Below the pieces are notes generated by a model, which saw only the letters and a list, made by a program, of their open reading frames with translations, had not been told where the DNA came from and ran no database searches. Shown piece after piece: positions 24,301-32,903 of a DNA stretch of 42,346 nucleotides; the first letter of the stretch is position 1, and every line of letters starts with the position of its first letter. Both the position numbers and the translations under genes were made by a program. This DNA comes from Bordetella parapertussis (GTDB taxonomy: Bacteria; Pseudomonadota; Gammaproteobacteria; Burkholderiales; Burkholderiaceae_E), in assembly GCA_945872335.1 (NCBI GenBank), contig CAMBZS010000006.1, positions 1 through 42,346 on the forward strand, written 5' to 3'.

Positions 24301-24726
24301 ATGTACTGCATCGATTGCGGCGCCCCGATCGAAGCCTCTGCACGAATCTGCGGCGCGTGCCGCTTCCCGCAACCGCTGGAAGAATTCGCTGACGTCGAAC
24401 CCCTGCAGGCGACCGCTGGCGGTGCCGCGGCGCAAAAGCCTGTATTCCCGGTGAAGCTCGAGGAACCCCCCAGGCAGCGCAGAAACAGCCCTCGACTGGC
24501 GGCAGCGATCGCGGTTTTCATTGCGCTCTGCATCTCCACCGGCCTGTCGATGTATCTGCTCACCCGCCCCCACGCAGCCCCCGATACGCCATCATCGCAA
24601 GTCACGACAACATCACCACCGACGCAGCCTTCACCCGCCACGCGAGCGGAGACCCCTGCCCGCGATCCTTCAGGGGACCACCCCCTTCCCGCCCAGGACA
24701 GGCCAGCCGATGAACCCAAACACTGA
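24301..24726 (+). CDS. Small zinc-ribbon membrane protein
   Basis: This 141-residue protein opens with a zinc ribbon, MYCIDCGAPIEASARICGAC (C3, C6, C17, C20), of the same CxxC-x10-CxxC type as the two in the preceding gene. After a linker there is one membrane helix (about 62-84, LAAAIAVFIALCISTGLSMY) and a Pro/Thr/Ser-rich tail that would lie outside the cytoplasm. The start is 10 bases after the upstream stop. Its last 17 bases overlap the next gene. The shared ribbon type and tight spacing suggest the two proteins work together, perhaps with this one as a membrane anchor; that is inference. No named function is known to me. Confidence 0.75.
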   Translation: MYCIDCGAPIEASARICGACRFPQPLEEFADVEPLQATAGGAAAQKPVFPVKLEEPPRQRRNSPRLAAAIAVFIALCISTGLSMYLLTRPHAAPDTPSSQVTTTSPPTQPSPATRAETPARDPSGDHPLPAQDRPADEPKH

Positions 24727-25717
24727 CACGCCATACACCCGCCACCGTCGTCAACTGCTTGCAGCAACCCTTGCCCTGCCGTTTGCGATCCCCGTCCGCG
24801 CACAGACAGGCGCCGCGCAGGACCGTCCGATCCGGATCATCGTGCCATTTGCGGCGGGCGCCGGGACCGACGCAGTCGCGCGGCTGATCGCTCCAGCCCT
24901 TGCGCAATCGCTTGCCCGACCTGTGGTGGTTGAAAACCGGGCTGGCGCATCGGGCGCAATCGGGGCGCGGCTCGTTGCGCAGAGCCCGCCCGACGGCACC
25001 ACGCTGCTGCTGGTCGCGTCGCCCTTCACCACCGTCGCCGCCGTCAATCCGAAAGCGGGCTACGATCCGCTCGCCGACTTCTCGACCGTGGGCCTGATTG
25101 CCTCGGGGCCGCTGCTCTGGGCAGGAAGCGCGCAGACCGATGCCCGCACCCTGCCTGACTGGATCCGGCGCGCGCGCGAGCGTCCAGGTTCAGTGCTTTA
25201 TGGTTCGGCCGGCGCAGGCGGCATCAACCACCTGATGCTCGAACTGCTCAACGCACAAACCGGCGCACCCATCGTTCATGTTCCCTATCGCGGCACCGCG
25301 CCGGCAGTGGTCGATCTGGTGGGTGGCCAGATTCACCTGCTGACCGGCACCATCCCGGCCCTGCTGCCACACATCAGAGAGGGGCGAATCCGGGCGCTCG
25401 CGGTCTCCACCCGCGACCGCACCCGCGTGCTGCCGGATGTGCCCGGCATGGGTGAACTGGGGCTGGCGGGCCTGGAGGTACGAAATGTGTTCGGCTTCGC
25501 GGCTGCAGCGCGGACGCCACCTGCGTTGATCGATAAGCTCGCTGGCGCGCTGGCCGACGCACTCCGCATGCCCGCCATTCAAGAGCGGCTGGCTGCCGAC
25601 GCACTCGACCTCGTTCAGCCCGATCCACAGGGCATGGCCCGGTTCATTGCCGACGATACCCGCCGTTGGCAGGACCTCGCGCGCAGCCACGGCATCCGTG
25701 TCGACGAAGGCGGCTGA
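24710..25717 (+). CDS. TTT-family solute receptor (Bug protein)
   Basis: This 335-residue exported receptor of the Bug/TctC family has a signal peptide rich in Arg and Leu (RHRRQLLAATLALPFAIPVR, cleaved near AQT), possibly of the twin-arginine-like type though the motif is not strict. The mature protein shows RPIRIIVPFAAGAGTDAVAR, VVENRAGASGAIGARLVAQ and IVHVPYRG. Its ATG lies 17 bases inside the zinc-ribbon gene, so the two are transcribed together at least in part. It is followed after 88 bases by an intradiol dioxygenase, so an aromatic or organic acid ligand is plausible. No TctA or TctB partner lies nearby. Confidence 0.92.
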   Translation: MNPNTDTPYTRHRRQLLAATLALPFAIPVRAQTGAAQDRPIRIIVPFAAGAGTDAVARLIAPALAQSLARPVVVENRAGASGAIGARLVAQSPPDGTTLLLVASPFTTVAAVNPKAGYDPLADFSTVGLIASGPLLWAGSAQTDARTLPDWIRRARERPGSVLYGSAGAGGINHLMLELLNAQTGAPIVHVPYRGTAPAVVDLVGGQIHLLTGTIPALLPHIREGRIRALAVSTRDRTRVLPDVPGMGELGLAGLEVRNVFGFAAAARTPPALIDKLAGALADALRMPAIQERLAADALDLVQPDPQGMARFIADDTRRWQDLARSHGIRVDEGG

Positions 25718-25805
25718 AACGCCCTCGCGATCCGCCGTGGCTGCCTTGCCTGATCGGTTCCAGATCGGTAGTCTTCCCCCGGCCTGCCGACCTGGAGACC
25801 GCCTC

Positions 25806-26663
25806 ATGAACTTCGACGAAACCACCCTGACCGACGCTGCCGTCGCCCGACTGAACCAATGCACTGATCCGCGCCTGAAGGAGATCATGAGTTCGCTGAT
25901 CCGGCACCTTCATGCATTTGTGCGCGACATCGAGCCCACCGAAGCGGAGTGGTTCCAGGCCATCCAGTTTCTGACCGAAACCGGACAACGCTGCGACGAC
26001 AAGCGCCAGGAGTTCATTCTCCTCTCCGATACGCTGGGGGTATCCATGCTGGTGGATGCGATCAACCACCGCAATCCAGCGGGTACCACCGACACCACCG
26101 TCTTCGGGCCGTTCTTCGTGGCCGGCGCCCCCGAGATCCCTCAATGGGGGAACATTGCAGAGGGCCTGCCCGGCATGCCGTGCTTCGTGTCGGGAACCGT
26201 ACGGGATACCGACGGCAAGCCGGTGGAAGGCGTGGTGATCGATCTCTGGCAAACCGATGGTGTGGATGGGCTTTACGACGTGCAGACGGCCGAAGGCAAG
26301 ATGTTCGGACGCGGCCGCGTCAAAACCGACCGTGAGGGGCGCTACGCCTTTCGTACGGTCAAACCGATCAGCTACACCATTCCGTCGGATGGCCCAGTCG
26401 GCGGCATGCTGCGCAAGATGGGGCGCCACCCCTGGCGGCCTGCGCATGTCCACACCATGCTGCAGCGTGAAGGCTACCGGAGCATCACCACGCACCTGTT
26501 CGTCAAGGGCGACCAGTGGCTTCAGTCCGATGCGGTCTTCGGGGTGAAAGATTCGCTGATCGTTGACTTCATTGACCATCCAGCGGGCACCACGCCGGAC
26601 GGCGGCCGTTGCGATAGCCCCTTCAGCGTCGCGCACTACGACTTCACGATGGCGCGTGCATGA
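25806..26663 (+). CDS. Intradiol ring-cleavage dioxygenase (hydroxyquinol/catechol 1,2-dioxygenase type)
   Basis: This 285-residue cytoplasmic non-heme Fe(III) enzyme cleaves an aromatic diol between its hydroxyl groups. An N-terminal helical dimerisation domain (about 1-95, catechol dioxygenase N-domain type) precedes the catalytic beta-sandwich. The four iron ligands are visible: Y157 (DGLYDVQ), Y190 (PISYTIPSDGPVG), H214 and H216 (RPAHVHTML). Layout and length resemble hydroxyquinol 1,2-dioxygenases more than protocatechuate dioxygenases, but catechol or chlorocatechol activity is not excluded. The ATG at 25806 has GGAG upstream. Its stop overlaps the ATG of the next gene (ATGA). No maleylacetate reductase or muconate cycloisomerase gene is adjacent. 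Confidence 0.92.
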   Translation: MNFDETTLTDAAVARLNQCTDPRLKEIMSSLIRHLHAFVRDIEPTEAEWFQAIQFLTETGQRCDDKRQEFILLSDTLGVSMLVDAINHRNPAGTTDTTVFGPFFVAGAPEIPQWGNIAEGLPGMPCFVSGTVRDTDGKPVEGVVIDLWQTDGVDGLYDVQTAEGKMFGRGRVKTDREGRYAFRTVKPISYTIPSDGPVGGMLRKMGRHPWRPAHVHTMLQREGYRSITTHLFVKGDQWLQSDAVFGVKDSLIVDFIDHPAGTTPDGGRCDSPFSVAHYDFTMARA

Positions 26664-27574
26664 AGTCGGTTCGGGTCGGCTGGATCGGCTGCGGCAAGCT
26701 CGGCCGCCCGATGGCGGCGCATCTGCTGAAGGCCGGCCATACGGTGCTGGCTTTCGACATCGATCAGGCGTCGCTCGCAGCACTCGTTGCGCAGGGCGCC
26801 AGGCCGTCAACCTCCATCGCGCAGGTCTGTAGCGCCGCCGACATCGTGTTCAGTTCACTGCCCGACGATCGGGTGTTGCTTGCCGTGGGTCGATCGCCTG
26901 ATGGCGTGCTCGCGCACCTGCAAGAGAACGCGATCTTCGTCGATACCAGCACGGTATCGCCGTCTGCGTCGGCCGATGTCGCGGCGCGCGCGCGCGAGCT
27001 CGGTCGGCGCTACTTGCGCGTGGCGGTCTCGGGTAACCCGGTGCTCGCTGAAGCCGCTCAGCTCACCGCATTTGCTTCCGGCGCATCGGCTGATTTCGCT
27101 GTGGTCGAGCCGCTCCTCGCGCATTTCTCCAAGCGAATTTTTCTGGTGGGGCCCGATGAGCAGGCGCGAACGCTCAAGCTTGTGATCAATCTGATGATCG
27201 CCGTGTCGGCTGGCATGCTGGGCGAAGCGCTTGCACTCGGCGAAAAGGGCGGACTCGACTGGCAGCAGATGTTGGACGTCATCAGTGAAAGCGCAGTGGG
27301 CTCTCCGATGGTGCGCTATAAGACGCCCCCGCTTTCCAACCGCGACTATCGCTCCACGTTTTCGTGTGAGCAGATGGCGAAGGATCTTGATCTGATTCTC
27401 GACGCGTCGGCGCAATACCGCGCGCCGGTGCCGCTTGCCGCCCAGATGCGGCAGATGTATGAGGCGCTGATCGCTGGCGGCCGGGGAGCCGATGACTACA
27501 TCGCCACCGTCGCTCACGCCGAGCAACTCGCGGGCCTCAATGCTGGTGCGCAACGGCCGCCAGCCGGCGCCTGA
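26660..27574 (+). CDS. NAD(P)-dependent beta-hydroxyacid dehydrogenase (3-hydroxyisobutyrate dehydrogenase family)
   Basis: This 304-residue dehydrogenase has a Rossmann motif GWIGCGKLGRPMAAHLLKAG (8-27), the TSTVSPSAS segment, and the catalytic-lysine helix TLKLVINLMIAVSAG. The substrate-loop region reads RVAVSGNPVLAEAAQL, a departure from the common DAPVSGG pattern. It is the second HIBADH-like gene of the window and is not close to the one at 12901. The ATGA overlap with the dioxygenase suggests a linked role in ring-cleavage catabolism, perhaps on a downstream hydroxyacid. Its 3' end overlaps the convergent MgtA-type gene by 38 bases. Confidence 0.9.
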   Translation: MKSVRVGWIGCGKLGRPMAAHLLKAGHTVLAFDIDQASLAALVAQGARPSTSIAQVCSAADIVFSSLPDDRVLLAVGRSPDGVLAHLQENAIFVDTSTVSPSASADVAARARELGRRYLRVAVSGNPVLAEAAQLTAFASGASADFAVVEPLLAHFSKRIFLVGPDEQARTLKLVINLMIAVSAGMLGEALALGEKGGLDWQQMLDVISESAVGSPMVRYKTPPLSNRDYRSTFSCEQMAKDLDLILDASAQYRAPVPLAAQMRQMYEALIAGGRGADDYIATVAHAEQLAGLNAGAQRPPAGA

Positions 27575-30257
27575 CTGGCATCATCACCACCAGATACCCG
27601 ACCAGCAGCAGCGCCATCCAGGCAAACCAGGCGGGGGGCGGGGGCGCCAGGCCGAAGACCGCTGCGAGCGGTCCAAACGGCAGCCACAGCCCGGCGAGCA
27701 GCACGGCGAGCGATGCAAGCGTCACAGGCCAGGCTGCCCGCTGCCGACGAAGCGGCAGTTCCGGCGCCCGCATCAGCTGAACCACCAGCACCTGCGTGGC
27801 CAGCCCGAGCATCAACCAGGCCGACTGGAACAAGGCCTGATGCTCCACAGTGGCCACCTGCAGCACCCCAGCCAAGACGCCGAACGCGAACAGATCGAAC
27901 AGCGAGCTCACCGGCCCCGACATCAGCATGAAACGCTTGAACTCGCCGGGATCCCAGCGGCGAGGCGCGGCGACCAGTTCGGGCTCGACCCGATCAAACG
28001 GCAGCGCTGCCTGAGACAGGTCATACAGAAGGTTCTGCACCAGCAGCTGGATGGGCAGCATCGGCAGAAACGGAAGAAAGGCGCTCGCCACCAGCACCGA
28101 AAGCACGTTGCCGAAATTGGAGCTCGCCGCCATCCGTAGATAGCGGTTCATGTTGCAGAGCGCGGCGCGGCCCAGCATCACCCCGGCATCAATCACCAGA
28201 AGACTCTTCTGGAGCAGCACCACGTCAGCCGCCTCGCGAGCGATGTCCACTGCGGTATCCACCGAGATGCCCACATCGGCCGCACGCAGCGCCGGTGCGT
28301 CGTTGATGCCATCGCCGAGAAACCCTACCGTATGCCCAACGTGGCGCAGCACAGCCACGATCCGCTCCTTCTGGTGCGGCGTGAGCCGGGCCGCCACCCG
28401 GGCCTGGTCGAAGGCGCGGGCCAGTTCCTCATCCTGCATCGCATCCACCTGCGCCCCGGTCAGAATCGACGGCGAATGCAGACCCACCCGCGCGCACACA
28501 CTTGCCGCAACGGTCTCACTATCACCGGTCAGCACGATGATTCGTATGCCATGGGCTGCGAGCGCGTCGAGCGCGGGGGCTGCGCTTTCACGCGGCGGAT
28601 CAAGAAAGGCGATGAACCCGGCCAGTGTCAGATTCGCTTCGTCATCGCGCCCGAAGCGAATCTGTGATTGATCGATCGGGCGCTCGGCGATTGCGACCAC
28701 GCGCAAGCCATCCCGCTCGAGTGCGGCTACACGGGCGCGCGCGGCAGCCCGCTCGGCCTCGTCAAGCAGGCGATCCGACCCGGGGAGGCGAACCCTGGTA
28801 CAGCAGCCCAGCACCTCTTCCACTGCGCCCTTGCAGATCAGCCGCCGCCCGGCACCGTCGCCCTCCAGCACCACGGAGAGCCGGCGACGTTCAAAGTCAA
28901 AGGGAATTTCATCCAGTGGCCGCCAGCGCGTGTCACTCAATGCCGATGACCGCGCATCCGCATGACCCAGCACCGCGCGATCGAGCGCACTGCGCAACCC
29001 CGTCTGATACCTGCTGTTCAGCCAGGCGAGCTGATAGACGTCGTCGGACTCGTTACCCGCCGCATCGAGATGACGATCCAGCACGATCCTGTCCTCGGTG
29101 AGCGTGCCCGTTTTGTCGATGCACAGGACATCCATGGCCCCGAGCGCCTGAATCGCATCAAGACGCCTTACCACCACTTGCCGCCGGGAGAGATCGACCG
29201 CGCCCTTCGCGAGCGCCGCCGTGACCACCATGGGCAGCATCTCAGGCGTAAGACCGACTGCGACCGACAGCGCGAACAGAAACGCCCCACCCCAGTCGTC
29301 CCGCAGCAATCCATTGACCAGAAACACCAGCGGCACCATGACCGACGCAATGCCGAGCAAGAGAATTCCGATCCGGTTCATCTCCTGTTGCAAGGGCTCG
29401 CTCGCGGAATGCTGGGAGACCGCCGACAGCGCGAGCGATCCAAACAGCGTCGAGGAACCCGTGGCGAGGACCAGGGCGCTGGCTGCACCGGACACCACCG
29501 TAGTTCCCTGAAACACCAGTGCCGGCTCGGTCAGCAGGCCCGCAGCGGGCGGGTCGCCATGCTGCGCGTCCTTCTCAACCGGCAGCGACTCGCCGGTGAG
29601 GCTCGCCTGCGCCACAAACAGCTGCCGCGAATCGATCAGCCTGCAGTCAGCAGGCACGATGTCGCCCGCCGCCAGCAGCACAATGTCCCCGGGGACCAGC
29701 GCCTCGATCGCGAGTTCGATCGACCTTGGCTGAGCCTCGGCTCCATGCGTGGCAGGCCGGCGCAGCACGGTCGACGTGCTGTGAACCATTTTCGCGAGGC
29801 GCGCGAGCGCAGTCTGCGCCCGCTGCTCCTGAAAGAGCCGAAGAACGCCCGAGAGCAACACCATCACCCCGATCACTCCCGCCGCCCGCGCATCATCGGC
29901 AAGCCAGGCAAGCGCGGCAAGGAGCGCAAGCAGCAGATTGAACGGGCTCGCGACGCTTCTCAGTGGCTGCAGCCATCGATACCACGCAGGCTCGCGCGGC
30001 AGGGCGTTGGGGCCGTATCGGCGCGCACGCGCCGTCGCTTCGCGCTCGGTCAGCCCCAGCGGATGCGCGTGCAGTTCGGCAAACAGCCGCTCAATCGGCC
30101 ACCGCGCGCCGCGGGCGAGGCGTGTGCCCTCATCCGGGGAGATCGCGTGCATCGACCCGCGCACGCCCATCCGCTGCTGCATGGGATGGCGCCCCGTCCC
30201 GCGCAGCTTCAGCCAGCGGTGCAGCACCCCCCGCAGCCAAACGCCGATTGAATTCAC
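27537..30257 (-). CDS. mgtA: Magnesium-importing P-type ATPase (MgtA/MgtB family)
   Basis: This is a P3B-type ATPase of the inner membrane, 906 residues from the GTG at 30257 (898 in E. coli MgtA). The motifs are an N-terminal PLGLTEREA segment, TGES (about 221-224), the phosphorylation site DKTGT (D381), the hinge GDGINDAPALRAAD, and membrane segments including SVAVGLTPEMLPM and SSNFGNVLSVLVASAFLPF. It drives Mg2+ uptake. The frame stays open to a TTG at 30383 that overlaps the MFS stop, and internal ATGs exist at about 30182 and 30149. None has a good ribosome site, so the true start is open. I chose 30257 because it aligns in length with E. coli MgtA. No mgtC lies nearby. Confidence 0.92.
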   Translation of the reverse strand: MNSIGVWLRGVLHRWLKLRGTGRHPMQQRMGVRGSMHAISPDEGTRLARGARWPIERLFAELHAHPLGLTEREATARARRYGPNALPREPAWYRWLQPLRSVASPFNLLLALLAALAWLADDARAAGVIGVMVLLSGVLRLFQEQRAQTALARLAKMVHSTSTVLRRPATHGAEAQPRSIELAIEALVPGDIVLLAAGDIVPADCRLIDSRQLFVAQASLTGESLPVEKDAQHGDPPAAGLLTEPALVFQGTTVVSGAASALVLATGSSTLFGSLALSAVSQHSASEPLQQEMNRIGILLLGIASVMVPLVFLVNGLLRDDWGGAFLFALSVAVGLTPEMLPMVVTAALAKGAVDLSRRQVVVRRLDAIQALGAMDVLCIDKTGTLTEDRIVLDRHLDAAGNESDDVYQLAWLNSRYQTGLRSALDRAVLGHADARSSALSDTRWRPLDEIPFDFERRRLSVVLEGDGAGRRLICKGAVEEVLGCCTRVRLPGSDRLLDEAERAAARARVAALERDGLRVVAIAERPIDQSQIRFGRDDEANLTLAGFIAFLDPPRESAAPALDALAAHGIRIIVLTGDSETVAASVCARVGLHSPSILTGAQVDAMQDEELARAFDQARVAARLTPHQKERIVAVLRHVGHTVGFLGDGINDAPALRAADVGISVDTAVDIAREAADVVLLQKSLLVIDAGVMLGRAALCNMNRYLRMAASSNFGNVLSVLVASAFLPFLPMLPIQLLVQNLLYDLSQAALPFDRVEPELVAAPRRWDPGEFKRFMLMSGPVSSLFDLFAFGVLAGVLQVATVEHQALFQSAWLMLGLATQVLVVQLMRAPELPLRRQRAAWPVTLASLAVLLAGLWLPFGPLAAVFGLAPPPPAWFAWMALLLVGYLVVMMPVRRRLAAVAHQH

Positions 30258-30376
30258 GAGCGCGCAGCCAAGCTTGAGAGGCGAGTGATGCTGCACCACC
30301 GCGGCGGTCCGTGCGCGGGCCACCCTGGTTACCAATTGATCCGGGGCAAGCGGCAGGCAGGCCGCGCGAGTACCCG

Positions 30377-31600
30377 TCAGCAATCTCGAGGAGTGGGTTG
30401 GGTGATGACGTCACGCATCCGCCACGTCACGATCATCCAGGCCACCAGCCCTTCAATGACCATCAGTTGCAGCGCTGTGGCAGCACCCAGACGCTCGGCT
30501 GTCCAACCCAGTAGCAGAAATCCGATCGGACCACTGCCGATCGAAATCGTGAGAAGACCCATCAGGCGACTGCGAGCAGACTCTGGCGCACCAATCAGCA
30601 CCAGCGTGGCCTGCATCGACGCAAAGCCCGCCACGCCAAACCCTGAAACCAGCAGCGCGAGCCACGCCAGACCTGCGTTGGGGGCCATCGAAAACACCGC
30701 CATCATCAAGATGAACGTGATGCAGCCGATCGCAAAAAATCGGCCGTGATAACGGATCCGGTGTCCATAGCGGACAACCAACACCGATCCCAGCGTGGCA
30801 CCGATACCCTCGGCCGCTGTGAGAAAGCCGACCATGGCGGCGGACAGGTGCAACTGCTGATCACCCACCACCGGAATCATGCTCATTCCGGGAAAGCCGA
30901 ACAGATTGAAGACCAGCGACATGCTGATCGCAAGCAGCGCCACGCGATTGCTGCGCGCGAGGGCGATCCCCTCTCGGAGATTGCGCAGGAAGCCGCTGCG
31001 TCGTCGCGCTGCGCCCTGACTGTCATCGAGCTGCATCATGAAGCGCAGCGTCACCACGTGCATGAGCGAGGAAAACACAAACGCGCCGGTGAGCCCCACC
31101 CATTCAAGCACCAGGCCCCCGGTGAGCGGGCCCAGCATCTTTGTGATGTTGTTCGACATGGTGTCGATTGCCATCGCCGGAACGATCTGGCTGGGGGCCA
31201 CCACCGAACCCAGCATCGAACGCCTGAGCGGTAACTCGGCCGCCCAATACACGCCGGAGGCAAGCGCGCCGATCGCAAGATGCCAGACTTCTAGCCAACC
31301 GAGCGCAGCGAGCGCGGCCTGCAGAGCAGTCAATCCGAGCATGACGCGAACCAGCACGAGATAGGTGCGGCGCACACCGAAGCGGTCGGCTGCCATGGCG
31401 AGAATCGGGCCCGCCGGCGCGAACGGCAGGATGCGCAGCATTGCAATCACCGAGGCAAGCAGTGCCGACCCGGTGATCTCGAACACATAGATGCCGACCA
31501 CCACGATCTCCAGCCATCGAACCATCCCGCCGCAGACGCCCGCAAGCCACACCCGGCGAAACGCGGGCAGCGATAAAGGGCTGTCAGGATCGAAACTCAC
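30377..31600 (-). CDS. MFS transporter (EntS/MFS_3-like exporter)
   Basis: This is a 407-residue inner-membrane transporter with about 12 hydrophobic segments, starting MSFDPDSPLSLPAFRRVWLA. The pattern AFRRVWLAGVCGGMVRWLEI and the loop AMAADRFGVRRTY match MFS exporters of the EntS/MFS_3 type, whose members export siderophores or drugs. An open frame continues to 31861, but the extra 87 residues have no membrane or family character; the GTG at 31600 gives the usual length and has GAGGG upstream. The substrate is unknown. It ends at the possible start of the MgtA-type gene and may be co-transcribed with it. It is divergent from the GDSL lipoprotein gene. Confidence 0.87.
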   Translation of the reverse strand: MSFDPDSPLSLPAFRRVWLAGVCGGMVRWLEIVVVGIYVFEITGSALLASVIAMLRILPFAPAGPILAMAADRFGVRRTYLVLVRVMLGLTALQAALAALGWLEVWHLAIGALASGVYWAAELPLRRSMLGSVVAPSQIVPAMAIDTMSNNITKMLGPLTGGLVLEWVGLTGAFVFSSLMHVVTLRFMMQLDDSQGAARRRSGFLRNLREGIALARSNRVALLAISMSLVFNLFGFPGMSMIPVVGDQQLHLSAAMVGFLTAAEGIGATLGSVLVVRYGHRIRYHGRFFAIGCITFILMMAVFSMAPNAGLAWLALLVSGFGVAGFASMQATLVLIGAPESARSRLMGLLTISIGSGPIGFLLLGWTAERLGAATALQLMVIEGLVAWMIVTWRMRDVITQPTPRDC

Positions 31601-31781
31601 GGGCTGAAATACCCTCGCCAGGTAGCGGACGGCTGTGGAGACGACAGAAACGGTCAGGCTTGGCTGCTGGCCCGCCGGCACCAACGGCGGTACAGTAGCA
31701 GACGCACTCACCGCAGCCTTGCGGCCCCAGCCCCCTACGATGCATGTTTCCAACCCCACTGACCACACAGGTTGGCTTTCG

Positions 31782-32876
31782 ATGAAACAACTGTTCGTCC
31801 TTGTTACTGCGGTTCTGATCGGCACGCTCTCCGGTTGCGGCGGCTCGTCTGTCGGCTTCAACGTCTACACCGCAGGCGACAGCCTGACCGATTCGGGCAC
31901 CTTTGGGTTCCGCTTCACCCTTGCAGGCACCTCTGCCGCACCCAACCGGGTCTGGCCCGAACTGGTCGCAGCGTCGCTGGTCATGACCGAACCCTGCGCG
32001 CGGTACAAGGGCGACCCGGCCACAGGCATCGTGGAAACCAATCCGGCAGCACTCAGCTGTACTGGCTACGCGGTGGGTGGCGCGCGCATCAACCCCAGTG
32101 GTCAGACCAATGACTCCACCCCTTACTCGGTGCTCAAGCAGATCCGCGATCTGGTGGGCGAACGTCGCACCCTGGGCGACCGTGATCTGGTGCTGTTCTC
32201 GGGCGGTGCCAACGACGCAGCCGACCTGTTCGCGCTGTGGCTGAAGGCGCAGGACAACACCCCCGCCTCCGCGGCCAATTACCTGGCGCTCCTCAAGGAG
32301 CTGTTGACCGACGCAGAACTGGCTGGAGAAACCGACCCCAACAAGCGGGCCATTCTCTACATGGTCAAGCTCGCCAATACCTTGGCCGACACGGTGCGCG
32401 ATCAGCTGCTGGCCAGCGGCGCGCGTCGCGTTCTCTTTGCCAACCTCCCCGATCTCACCCGTACGCCCAAACTGCAGGCCGTGCTCACGCCGCTGCAGCA
32501 GCCTGCCCTCTTCACGTTCGCAAGGGAGCTGTCGGTGCAGTTCAACGACCAGTTCGCCAGACGTTTCGCAAGCGACAGCCGGGTAGCCATTTACAGTTTG
32601 CTTGATGCGCTCGATGCGTGGGTCACCGATCCGCCGCCCGAATTCACGCAGGTCACAACGCCCGCCTGCCCAGCCGCGCCCAATGCGCCCACACCCACCT
32701 ACGACCTCAGCAAATGCACGGCCACACTCCTGTCATCGGCTGACGTCGCGCAGGGTCGGCCTGCCAACTGGTGGGATCGCTATCTGTTCGCCGACGACTT
32801 CCACCCCACGCCGCGCGGTCATGCCGAGGCGGCAGCCCAGGTGGTGCAGATCCTCCGCTCACGCGGCTGGAACTGA
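31782..32876 (+). CDS. GDSL/SGNH-family esterase lipoprotein
   Basis: This 364-residue exported lipoprotein has signal MKQLFVLVTAVLIGTLSGC with lipid-modified C19. The SGNH catalytic blocks are visible: GDSLTDSG with nucleophile S34, the SGGAND block near 142, and DDFHPTPRGH near the C-terminus supplying D338/D339 and H341. The family hydrolyses lipids, esters or acylated polysaccharides outside the cytoplasm. The ATG at 31782 is chosen because it begins the signal peptide; an in-frame ATG at 31740 would add 14 residues. Its neighbours are a divergent MFS exporter and a convergent epimerase 27 bases downstream. Substrate unknown. Confidence 0.9.
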   Translation: MKQLFVLVTAVLIGTLSGCGGSSVGFNVYTAGDSLTDSGTFGFRFTLAGTSAAPNRVWPELVAASLVMTEPCARYKGDPATGIVETNPAALSCTGYAVGGARINPSGQTNDSTPYSVLKQIRDLVGERRTLGDRDLVLFSGGANDAADLFALWLKAQDNTPASAANYLALLKELLTDAELAGETDPNKRAILYMVKLANTLADTVRDQLLASGARRVLFANLPDLTRTPKLQAVLTPLQQPALFTFARELSVQFNDQFARRFASDSRVAIYSLLDALDAWVTDPPPEFTQVTTPACPAAPNAPTPTYDLSKCTATLLSSADVAQGRPANWWDRYLFADDFHPTPRGHAEAAAQVVQILRSRGWN

Positions 32877-32903
32877 TTCCCCGCCACCCTCCGCGAGCGG
32901 GTG

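Noticed and set aside
28962-30251. 429-codon plus-strand open frame opposite the MgtA-type gene
   Set aside because: Antisense shadow rich in Arg, Gln and His; P-type ATPase motifs on the other strand are unambiguous.
31601-31861. N-terminal extension of the MFS transporter by 87 residues
   Set aside because: The extra residues have no membrane or family character, and the GTG at 31600 with GAGGG upstream gives the normal transporter length.
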